Below, in pieces: positions 42,155 through 50,085 of a stretch of 64,000 bases of DNA (positions are counted from its first letter, which is position 1; each line of letters starts with the position of its first letter). The notes beneath the pieces were generated by a model. The model was not told the origin of the DNA and did not search any database. It was given only the letters and a program-made list of their open reading frames with translations. The position numbers and the translations under genes were made by a program. Source of the stretch: Collinsella phocaeensis (GTDB lineage: Bacteria > Actinomycetota > Coriobacteriia > Coriobacteriales > Coriobacteriaceae); NCBI RefSeq assembly GCF_900119895.1, contig NZ_FQLR01000004.1, positions 1,488,001 to 1,552,000 of the forward strand. Direction: 5' to 3'.

Positions 42155-43654
42155 ATCCCCATGGTACCCCGAGTGGTGTCAGGCGGGTGCGGTGAGGTTA
42201 CCGCGACCCGCACGATTCGCTACTCTCGGATGCCGAAATAATGAAATAGAACGAGCATATCGTTTTCTAGAGCGTCTTGTAACGTAATTTGACACGCAAT
42301 GACATGGTTGAACAAGGCGAACACGTCGTATCCGTCCGTGCGACTCGGCGTAGCCGTCATACCCAACATGAAAGAAGGCTTGAAATAATTCAAAATCGCT
42401 TGATAGCTCGACGCACCCGCACGATGCGCCTCATCGATAACGATATAGTCGAAAGCCCGCGGATCGAAATCATCAAGATGCATGCAAATCGTCGAGCACA
42501 TCGCGAACAGGCAGGTGGCATCCTCGGCGTCAGGGTCGGCTGGATCATACAGGCCATACGAGTAATCGTCTCCCAGAAGGCGGGAATAGCTTTTCATGGA
42601 TGCCGATAAGATACGTTTGCGATGTGCGAGAAAGAGGATACGGGCAGGCCCCACAACCTGCACATCGAAAGCAGAGAGGTATGTTTTCCCGGTCCCCGTC
42701 GCCGAAGCGAGCAGTGCACGCGGCTCGCGGCGTCGATGGAGCACGGAAAGCGCTTCGAGCGCGCTCTTCTGCATGGCGTTGGGCCGAATGTCGGGACTCG
42801 ATGACATGCAGGACACCGAGGACCTGGGCACGGCTTCAAACGACCGCGCAGCCTTAGATGGAACCAGCCCGTGTTCGCGACGGTGGCACCGTAGGAATCA
42901 ATCCATTCCGCAGTAAGGTCGACACTCTCGACCGAATCCCATAGCCCGTCGAACTCCGAACGAATCGCATGGATCATCTCCCCGTTTTCATGCGATCTGA
43001 ACAAGATATTCCACTCTTTGTTGCAGGCCAGGGCAGTCTGGGTGAGATTAGAGCTGCCGAGGATAACGGTAGCCGCTCCATCGGACTCGAAAACATATCC
43101 TTTGGCATGCAAGCTGCCCTGATAAACCCGAGTTGTGATATTGCCGTATTCGAGCAGCTTCCCAAACACTGCTGGACTATTGAAATTGAGATACGTCGAG
43201 GTGAGAATCCGGCCTTTGATACCTCGATCCCTCAGCTCGGATAGCACCTGAACGAGCATATGCAAACCGGACTCCGCGACAAATGCGACACACAGATCAA
43301 ACGATTCGCAGGTAGAAAGTTCACGCTTGACAACCGATAGAACGTTCCTGCCGCGCCGCTTGTCATTGGTAACGACCTGAGGGCGATAGCCCTCCTCCGA
43401 AGGATATGCAGAATCCAGAAACGCAGTCTTCACGGCAGACAGCAACGCGGTATCGAATGAATCGCTGCGGGAACGCATGGCACTCCGATCTATCGATTGA
43501 CGCGCCCAGGATAGCAAAACGGACCGACATGCTCGTCATCCACAATGGATCGCTTCGCCAATATGGCCAGATGCCTGTCCGGCGCCCGCAAACAGACATG
43601 CTCCCCTACAATGGTCGGGACTATACGAATCCACCACCCACAAAGGAGCCCGCC

Positions 43655-44191
43655 ATGTCCCGCAACTACCTCGTCGTCATCGACATGCAGCATGATTTCG
43701 TCGACGGCGCGCTCGGCAGCGCCGAGACCCAGGCCATCGTCGACGCGGTAGCCGCGCGCGCCGCATCCTTCGACGGCACCGTCGCCTTCACCCTCGACAC
43801 GCACGGCGCCGACTACTCCGAAACCCAGGAGGGCCGCAACCTTCCGGTTCCCCACTGCATCCGCGGCACGCACGGCTGGAATCTCGTCCCCGCCCTCGAG
43901 GCCGTTCGCGCCGAGCGCGACGCGCGCGTCTTCGAGAAGCCCACGTTCGGCTCCACCGGACTCGCGCACTGGCTCGCCTCCGAGCACCGCACCGCCCCGA
44001 TCGACTCCATCGAGCTCTGCGGCCTCTGCACCGACATCTGCGTGGTGAGCAACGCCCTGCTCATCAAGGCGGCGCTTCCCGAGGTCCCGCTCACCGTGAA
44101 CCCCGCCCTCTGCGCCGGCGTCACCCCTGCCGCCCACGAGGCCGCACTCGCCACCATGCGCAGCTGCCAGGTGCACATCGTCGAAGGCTGA
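43655..44191 (+). CDS. Nicotinamidase/isochorismatase-like cysteine hydrolase
   Basis: A 178-residue cysteine hydrolase. The triad Asp-Lys-Cys is visible: LVVIDMQHDFVDG (Asp9), FEKPTFGST (Lys), and LCGLCTDICVVSNALL (Cys). The family includes nicotinamidase PncA, isochorismatase and ureidoacrylate hydrolases. The DMQHDF start and THGADY loop resemble nicotinamidases; with nadE in the same window, a role in NAD salvage is plausible. Start at 43655 follows AAAGGAG. It is just outside the helicase pseudogene. Confidence 0.85.
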   Translation: MSRNYLVVIDMQHDFVDGALGSAETQAIVDAVAARAASFDGTVAFTLDTHGADYSETQEGRNLPVPHCIRGTHGWNLVPALEAVRAERDARVFEKPTFGSTGLAHWLASEHRTAPIDSIELCGLCTDICVVSNALLIKAALPEVPLTVNPALCAGVTPAAHEAALATMRSCQVHIVEG

Positions 44192-44208
44192 CCACCGTTC
44201 AGGTCGGC

Positions 44209-44237
44209 GCTTGAGCCCTCGACGTCAGGACTCAAGC
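44209..44237 (+). terminator. Possible hairpin terminator after the hydrolase
   Basis: Stem gcttgag (44209-44215) and ctcaagc (44231-44237), no T tract. Confidence 0.35.
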
Positions 44238-44304
44238 CCCCCCTGCCAACGAGAGGAGCGCGAGATCGCGGCGCATCGTCCTCCACGGCAAGGGGTCGTT
44301 TCGA

Positions 44305-44459
44305 CCTCTCGCCCCCGAAGTGAGTGGATTTTTGCGAGACCTTCAGATACGCTTCGTCTAGCTAAAGTACTTATCTGGCCTTTTGACGCTGGATTCGAGC
44401 CCATATCACGGGTCTTGCGATACGATCGCGATTTTTCCACTCACTTCGGGGGCGAGAGG
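44305..44459. repeat. 155-bp palindromic element with 24-bp inverted ends
   Basis: 44305-44328 and 44436-44459 are perfect 24-bp inverted repeats (beginning cctctcgcccccgaagtg). The 107-bp interior is A+T-richer, with its own partial pairing (cagata/tatctg; T-rich ends), so the whole may fold as one long hairpin or behave as a MITE. No gene. No clear target duplication flanks it. It lies 75 bp before a deformylase-like gene. Confidence 0.8.
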
Positions 44460-44533
44460 GCTCACCAACCCCCCCTCCTCCACCTCTTATCGCCCAGAGA
44501 TGCCAAGATGCCACCGAACACCTGGAGAACCCC

Positions 44534-44944
44534 ATGATCCGACCGATCGTCACGTCCCCGCTCATGCTGCGCCTGCCGTCCGAAGACGCCACGCCCGCCG
44601 ACGCCGCATGCGGTCAGGACCTGCTGGACACGCTCGCCGCCCATACGCACGAGTGCGTAGGCCTCGCCGCCAACATGATCGGGCAGCGGCGGCGCATCAT
44701 CGCCGTCGACGACGGGGGCGCCCCGCTGCTCATGTACAACCCAACGATCCTCGAGCGCAGCGGCCCTTACGAGACACGCGAATCCTGCCTCTCGCTCACG
44801 GGAGAGCGCGAGACCGTACGCTACCGCACGATCAAGGTCACCTACCTCGACGCGGACTTCCGGCCTCGCACGCGCGTCTTCCATGGCTTCACCGCCCAAA
44901 TCATCCAGCACGAGGTCGACCACTGCAACGGTATCGTGATCTAG
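44534..44944 (+). CDS. Peptide-deformylase-like protein, active site intact
   Basis: A 136-residue protein with the deformylase motifs GLAANMIG (motif 1), ESCLS (motif 2, metal Cys) and QHEVDHCNG (motif 3, HExxH). Unlike its paralogue at 8777-9196 it keeps the catalytic Glu, so it may be catalytically active, though it is short and deviates in motif 2 (E-S instead of E-G). Start follows TGGAG. Function as the main deformylase of the cell is uncertain, since a standard def could be elsewhere. Confidence 0.85.
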   Translation: MIRPIVTSPLMLRLPSEDATPADAACGQDLLDTLAAHTHECVGLAANMIGQRRRIIAVDDGGAPLLMYNPTILERSGPYETRESCLSLTGERETVRYRTIKVTYLDADFRPRTRVFHGFTAQIIQHEVDHCNGIVI

Positions 44945-45082
44945 GCGAAAGTCTCCTCGTGCGGGTGCGGGCCATCACCGCACGCCGTCGCCCACGTATC
45001 ATTTTGTTTCGCGACCCCGAGCGCAGCTTCCCTCCGTTACAGTAAAACGGATATCGATTCGACACCCTAAGGAAGGAACCTT

Positions 45083-46416
45083 GTGACCCAACAGGGCAGC
45101 GCCCTCTTCCGGTGCCAAGGAAGCGCGCCCGTGCACAGCGTCATCCCCTTGGCGCTCCAACACGTGCTCGCCGCCTTCGCCGCCATCGTGACGCCCACCA
45201 TCATCGTGGCGGCCGTCTGCGGCTTCACCCCAGAACAGGAGGCGCGCATCATCCAGGCCGCCCTGCTGCTCTCCGCCCTCGACACGCTCCTGCAGCAGTT
45301 CCCCCTGTTCGGGCGCATCGGCTCGGGCCTGCCCATCGTCATGGGAGCGAGCTTCACCTTCGTCCCCGCGTTTCGCGCAATCGGTGTCGACATGGGCTTC
45401 GAGACCGTGCTCGGCGCGCAGATCGTCGGCGGCGTCCTGGTGATGGTCTGCGCGGCGCTGTTCCGCCGTATCCGGTTCCTGTTCCCGCCCGTCGTCATGG
45501 GCACCGTGATCTTCGTTATCGGGCTCTCGCTCTGCCCGGTCGCCGTCAAGTCCATGGCAGGCGGCGAGGGCGCGGAGACCTTCGGCTCGCTCGCCAACTG
45601 GATCGTCGCCCTCACCACCTTCGCAGTCACCTTCGGCGTGGGCACCTACGCCAAGGGCACCCTCAAGCTGGGCGGCATCCTGCTCGGCATGGTGGGCGGC
45701 TTCGCGCTCGCCTGCGGCATGGGCATGGTCGACGTCTCCGGCGTCGGCAGCGCCTCCTGGTTCTCCCTGCCCGCGTTCATGCCGTTCGAGATCGTGCTCG
45801 ATCCCGCGGCCTGCGCCATGATCGGGGTGGTCTCCATCGTCAACATCGTCCAGGTCATGGGCGAGCTGTCCGCCGTCACCTCGGCGAGCATGGACCGCGA
45901 GGCGACCGATGCCGAGCTCTCCGGCGGCATGATGGCCACCGGAATCGTGGGCGCCGTCGCCGCGCTCTTCGGCCCATCCCCACGGTCACCTACGGCCAGA
46001 ACGTGGGCATCATCGCCGAGAACAAGGTCGTGAACCGCTCCGTCTTCACCCTCGCCGCGGCCATCCTGCTGGCAGCCGGCCTGCTGCCCAAGTTCGCCGC
46101 GCTCCTCACCGCCATCCCCCAGCCCGTCATCGGCGGTGCGACGATCGGCGTCTTCGCCACCATCGGCATGAACGGCGTCGTGATGTTCGCCCGCGAGGGC
46201 CTCTCCCAGCGCGACACCACCCTCATGGGGCTCGCGGTCGCCTTCGGCATCGACATCGAGCAATCCGTCGGCGCGCTCGCCGGAGCCGGCATGCCCGCAT
46301 GGGTGAACACCGTGCTCGGGACCTCGTCCATAGGCGTCGCCGCGGTCGTCGCGGTGGTCCTCAACCTCATCCTTCCGCGCGAGGCGCCCGCCGGGGACGC
46401 CGGCGCCCAGGAGTAG
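45083..46416 (+). pseudogene. Uracil/xanthine permease (NCS2), frameshifted
   Basis: A 444-codon NCS2-family nucleobase:cation symporter. The first frame (GTG at 45083 after AAGGAAGG) covers the first ten or so membrane segments to ...VAALFGP; the second frame resumes IPTVTYGQNVGIIAENKVVNRS (the NCS2 signature motif) and continues to 46416. The break is at the CCC of 45973-45975: one extra C restores the protein. Either a recent pseudogene or a sequencing/assembly error at a homopolymer. Substrate could be uracil, xanthine or uric acid. Confidence 0.85.
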
Positions 46417-46511
46417 GCCGCACGACGCGACGCCGGGCCGCCCGACGGCCCATCCGGCCGCACGGAGCGCCCGACCTCCCCTTCGAGACCACTAGCAAAG
46501 GAGATACACCC

Positions 46512-47447
46512 ATGAACGTACTCAGCCTGCTCCCGTTCGACGATACCCAGCGGGCGGCCCTCATGGCCGGCGCGCCCGCCGCGACGTTCGTGCACGCCTC
46601 GCGCACCGACGTCACCGACGACCAGATCGCCCGCGCCGACGTCATCGTGGGCAACCTCGCCCCGAGCCGCCTCGCCGCCGCGACGAACCTCAAGCTGCTG
46701 CAGCTCAACTCCGCCGGCTACGACAAGTACTCAGGCCCCGGCATCCTGCCCGCGGGCGCGCAGCTCGCCTCGGCGGTGGGCGCATACGGCCAGGCGGTCT
46801 CCGAGCACATGTTAACGATGCTCCTCTGCCTCATGAAGCGCCTGCACACCTACCGCGACGACCAGCGCGCCCACGAGTGGACCGACCGCGGCCAGGTGAC
46901 CACGCTCGCCGGTGCGCGCGTGCTGGTGCTGGGCTGCGGCGACATCGGCAACCACTTCGCCCGCCTCTGCCGCGCGATGGGCGCCGAGGTCCACGGCGTG
47001 CGCCGCGGCCTGGGCGCCGCACCGGAGGGGTTCACCGCAGTCCACACCATGGACGAGCTCGACGCCCTGCTTCCCGAGCAGGACGTGGTCGCCTCCTTCC
47101 TGCCCAGCAGCCCCTCCACGAAGGGGCTTGCCGACGCCGCCTTCTTCGCGAAGATGCGCGCCGGGGCGTACTTCGTCAACGGCGGACGCGGCGACCTCGT
47201 GATCCAGGAGGACATCATCGCGGCGCTCGAGAGCGGGCACCTCGCCGGAGCGGCGCTCGACGTCACCACGCCCGAGCCGCTTCCCGCCGACCACCCGCTG
47301 TGGGACGCTCCGGGCGCGTTCGTGACGCCGCACGTCTCCGGCCAGTTCCACCTGCCGGTCGTGCTGGACAACATCGCCGCGATCGCAGCCGAGAACATCG
47401 CCCACGTCGCAGCAGGCGAACCCGTCCGCAACGCCGTGGCCCTGTAG
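46512..47447 (+). CDS. D-isomer-specific 2-hydroxyacid dehydrogenase
   Basis: A 311-residue NAD(P)-dependent dehydrogenase. The NAD motif VLVLGCGDIGNHFARL (GxGxxG), the conserved Arg in FVNGGRGDLV, a Glu in TPEPLPADHPLW and the His (catalytic) in FVTPHVSGQ mark the D-2-hydroxyacid dehydrogenase family. Substrate undefined; possible D-lactate-, hydroxypyruvate- or glyoxylate-reducing role. Start follows AAAGGAG. A strong terminator follows the gene. Confidence 0.88.
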   Translation: MNVLSLLPFDDTQRAALMAGAPAATFVHASRTDVTDDQIARADVIVGNLAPSRLAAATNLKLLQLNSAGYDKYSGPGILPAGAQLASAVGAYGQAVSEHMLTMLLCLMKRLHTYRDDQRAHEWTDRGQVTTLAGARVLVLGCGDIGNHFARLCRAMGAEVHGVRRGLGAAPEGFTAVHTMDELDALLPEQDVVASFLPSSPSTKGLADAAFFAKMRAGAYFVNGGRGDLVIQEDIIAALESGHLAGAALDVTTPEPLPADHPLWDAPGAFVTPHVSGQFHLPVVLDNIAAIAAENIAHVAAGEPVRNAVAL

Positions 47448-47520
47448 GAGGGCGCACCGGGAACAGGGCGCCGGCCATATCGGCGGCCCCGCCCCATCTG
47501 CCTTGTTCGACGAAGACCGC

Positions 47521-47557
47521 AAGCGCCCTCGCATCCCCAACGGATGCGAGGGCGCTT
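47521..47557 (+). terminator. Hairpin terminator after the dehydrogenase
   Basis: Perfect 16-bp stem aagcgccctcgcatcc with its complement around a 5-nt loop (ccaac), ending in tt. Confidence 0.7.
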
Positions 47558-47721
47558 CGCGTTATCGGATGGATGCCTGTCGCGCAGGCGGATCCATCGG
47601 AGCGTGCCAGGAGCCTCATCGGTCGCGTCGCCGTAAGCCGGCCCCGCGCGGTACGCCCCCGCACTGCGAGGCCGGAGGCGGAGCGATCGTGCGACGGCAG
47701 CAAGGCAAGCCGCACCGGCGC

Positions 47722-49125
47722 CTACGCCCCGAGCGTGACGACCTCGGCCCCCTCGATGCGGATATCCGCCGCGTAGAACGCCTCGAGCGCGCGGATGGCG
47801 AGGGCGACGTCGTGCGACCCGGCCGTCTCACAGCACGAATGCATCGCGAGCTGGGCGCAGCCCACGTCGACGGCGTGCAGGCTCACCTGCGTGTTGGAGA
47901 TGTTGCCGAGCGTCGAGCCTCCCGCCATGTCGCTGCGGTTCGAGAAGGCCTGGTAGCGGACGCCGGCATCGTCGAGGATCCCCGTGAGCACCGCGCGGCT
48001 GAAGGCGTCCGTGCAGTAGTGCTGGTTGGCGGCCTCCTTCACCACCAGCCCGCCGTTGAGGCGCGGGCCCGCCAGCGGATCGGCGAGCTCGGGGTGCGCC
48101 GGATGCACGGCATGGGCGTTGTCGCAGCTCACCAGCATCGAGGCGGACAGCGCGCGCAGGTAGTCCTCCGCACCGAAACCCAGGGCCGCGTTCACGCGGG
48201 AAAGCGTGTCGACGAGAAGCGTCGATGCGGCCCCCTGCTTGGTCTCCGAGCCGACCTCCTCGTTGTCGAAGCACGCGAAGACCGTCACCGCCGAGGCGTT
48301 GGACGCGGCGACGAACGCCTCGAGCGACGCGTAGGCGCACATGAGGTCGTCCAGGCGCGGCGCCGAGATGAACTCGTCGATGGCTCCCCACACGCGCCCG
48401 GCATCGCGGACGGCCAGGAACAGGTCGCGCGCGATCACCTGGTCGGGTGCGACCTCCAGCGCATCGGCGACGAGCAGGTCCAGCGACCCCGCCGCGAGGT
48501 CGCCGACGGAGACGAGCGGAAAGAGGTCGCTCGCGCGGTTGGGAGAGAAGGCCTTGTTGACGTCGCGGTTCATATGGATCGCGAGGCTCGGGATGAGCGC
48601 GACGTCGCGGTTGAGGGCCACCAGGCGGCTCTCGATGCGGCCGCCCTCCCGCACGAGCGCGCGGCCGGCGAGCGTGAGCGGGCGGTCGAACCACGTGTAG
48701 TCGATCATGCCGCCATACGCCTCGGTGTCCAGGCGCAGCGACCCGCCCGCCCCCTCGACCTCGGCGGCGGCCTTCACCTTGAACGTCGGGGAATCGGAGT
48801 GGGATGCGGCGAGCTGGAAGCGGTACGGGGCCCGCCTGCCGTCCGAGACGGCGGCGCCCACGGCGGGCGCCGGGACGTCGGAACCCACCCGCCACGCGAT
48901 GACGCTCGAGCCGTTGCGCTGCGTGTAGTACGAACCGCCCGGGACGACGGACCACGCGGCGCCCTCCGGAAGATAGGTGAAGCCGGCCGCGTCCAGGCGC
49001 TCGCGGATGCGCGCCGCGGCGTGAAACATCGTGGGGCTGGACTCGATGAACTCGATAAGGCCGCGGGCGGCGTCCATGTCGCCCGAATCCGCCGGGGCCC
49101 CACCCCGTGCTCCAAACATCGCCAT
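47722..49125 (-). CDS. M18 family aminopeptidase
   Basis: A 467-residue di-zinc aminopeptidase of family M18 (ApeB-like). Metal ligands appear in AASHSDSPTFKVK, FDNEEVGSETKQG (catalytic Glu), DNAHAVHPAHPEL and a C-terminal His in AMHSCCETAG; GMIDYTWFDRPL and SNRSDMAGGSTLGN are the family signature. Cleaves acidic or neutral N-terminal residues from peptides. Start at 49125 follows AAGGGAG. Confidence 0.9.
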   Translation of the reverse strand: MAMFGARGGAPADSGDMDAARGLIEFIESSPTMFHAAARIRERLDAAGFTYLPEGAAWSVVPGGSYYTQRNGSSVIAWRVGSDVPAPAVGAAVSDGRRAPYRFQLAASHSDSPTFKVKAAAEVEGAGGSLRLDTEAYGGMIDYTWFDRPLTLAGRALVREGGRIESRLVALNRDVALIPSLAIHMNRDVNKAFSPNRASDLFPLVSVGDLAAGSLDLLVADALEVAPDQVIARDLFLAVRDAGRVWGAIDEFISAPRLDDLMCAYASLEAFVAASNASAVTVFACFDNEEVGSETKQGAASTLLVDTLSRVNAALGFGAEDYLRALSASMLVSCDNAHAVHPAHPELADPLAGPRLNGGLVVKEAANQHYCTDAFSRAVLTGILDDAGVRYQAFSNRSDMAGGSTLGNISNTQVSLHAVDVGCAQLAMHSCCETAGSHDVALAIRALEAFYAADIRIEGAEVVTLGA

Positions 49126-49200
49126 CGTGACTCCCTTCTGCGCGCCCGTGCGCGCCGATCTCGAATGCAACCAGTCTAGCGCGCGCCGCGTCGTCGGGGC

Positions 49201-49229
49201 GCGCCAATGGGGACGCACCCTTTTGGCGC
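49201..49229. repeat. 31-bp palindrome family, copy 1 (variant)
   Basis: gcgccaa...ttggcgc around ggggacgcaccct; same plan as the copies at 56818, 60081 and 60125. Confidence 0.55.
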
Positions 49230-49383
49230 GCGCCTCGCGCACGGCCTCCCCGCGCCGGCCGGGGATAGCGGAAGCGCCAAAGGGATACGCCCCCATCGGC
49301 GCGCCGGATAGCGCGACCGGGCGCAGCGTTTTGGGCATAATAGGGGAATACGCAGAAGCGACGAAGGGACGGCGCGTCACCTC

Positions 49384-50085
49384 ATGGCATACATCGAGTT
49401 CAAGGACGTCATCAAGGCCTACGGTTCGGGCGGCGGCGAGATCCACGCCCTCGACGGGGCGAGCTTCACGGTCGAGCGCGGCGAGCTCGCGGTGGTCCTC
49501 GGCGCCTCGGGCGCCGGGAAGACCACCGCCCTCAACATCCTCGGCGGCATGGACACCGCGACCTCCGGCGCCGTCACCGTGGGCGGCCGCGAGATCTCCG
49601 CCGCCGGCGAGGCCGAGCTCGTCGACTACCGACGCGCCGACGTGGGGTTCGTCTTCCAGTTCTACAACCTCGTGCCCAACCTCACCGCGCTCGAGAACGT
49701 CGAGCTCGCGGCGCAGATCTGCCCCGACTCGTTCGACGCCGCCGAAACGCTCGCCAAGGTGGGCCTCGCCGACCGCCAGGACAACTTCCCGGCCCAGCTC
49801 TCCGGCGGCGAGCAGCAGCGCGTCTCCATCGCCCGCGCGCTCGCGAAGAACCCCAAGCTCCTTTTGTGCGACGAGCCCACCGGCGCGCTGGACTACCAGA
49901 CCGGCAAGCAGATCCTCAAGCTTTTGCAGGACACCTGCCGCACCGAGGGCATCACCGTGGTCATCATCACCCACAACTCGGCCCTCGCCCCCATGGCCGA
50001 CCGCCTCATCCGCTTCAAGAGCGGCCGCGTCGTGTCCGAGGACGTCAATCCCGCGCCCACGCCGGTCGAGCAGATCGAATGGTAG
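49384..50085 (+). CDS. ABC transporter ATP-binding protein (MacB/LolD type)
   Basis: A 233-residue ABC ATPase. Walker [18 protein letters not shown]-loop [20 protein letters not shown], signature [15 protein letters not shown], Walker [13 protein letters not shown] and H-loop IITHNSALA are complete; the PNLTALENV loop is that of the MacB/LolD group, which partners FtsX-fold permeases. Overlaps the permease start, so they are co-translated. Substrate unknown. Confidence 0.9.
   Translation: MAYIEFKDVIKAYGSGGGEIHALDGASFTVERGELAVVLGASGAGKTTALNILGGMDTATSGAVTVGGREISAAGEAELVDYRRADVGFVFQFYNLVPNLTALENVELAAQICPDSFDAAETLAKVGLADRQDNFPAQLSGGEQQRVSIARALAKNPKLLLCDEPTGALDYQTGKQILKLLQDTCRTEGITVVIITHNSALAPMADRLIRFKSGRVVSEDVNPAPTPVEQIEW

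Larger units (their letters stand above)
41064..42230 (-). mobile_element. Complete IS1595-type insertion sequence, 1167 bp
   Basis: Ends are 26-bp perfect terminal inverted repeats (41064-41089 and 42205-42230, beginning tccgagagtagcgaatcgtg), flanked by 8-bp direct repeats tgccgaaa. The single transposase gene is intact. A leader with two interleaved inverted repeats precedes it (42080-42154). The element sits inside the helicase pseudogene in the same orientation. Confidence 0.93.
39371..43478 (-). pseudogene. Broken PLD-nuclease/SF2 helicase/DUF3427 gene
   Basis: Read on the minus strand, fragments of one protein of about 970 residues are in order: PLD-like domain (43478 to about 42890, HAKGYVFESDG and NKEW), SF2 helicase motifs I (SATGTGKT), II (DEAH) and III (TATPSRTDG) at 42831-42239, motifs V-VI (40965-40722, then QQLGHGLRESDGK) and a DUF3427 C-terminus (40018-39371). 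It is broken by an IS (41064-42230) and by at least four -1 frameshifts: near 42890, T6 at 40960-40965, C7 at 40740-40746 and G4 at 40021-40024. Restoring one base at each gives continuous reading, and removing IS plus one target copy restores LFHYFGIVDFSIDY. Intact relatives are helicase-nucleases common in genomic islands and probably act in defence or repair. Confidence 0.9.

Noticed and set aside
47722-49974. Extending the aminopeptidase upstream to 49974
   Set aside because: The upstream part overlaps the ABC gene on the other strand and lacks similarity to M18; the family N-terminus begins at 49125.
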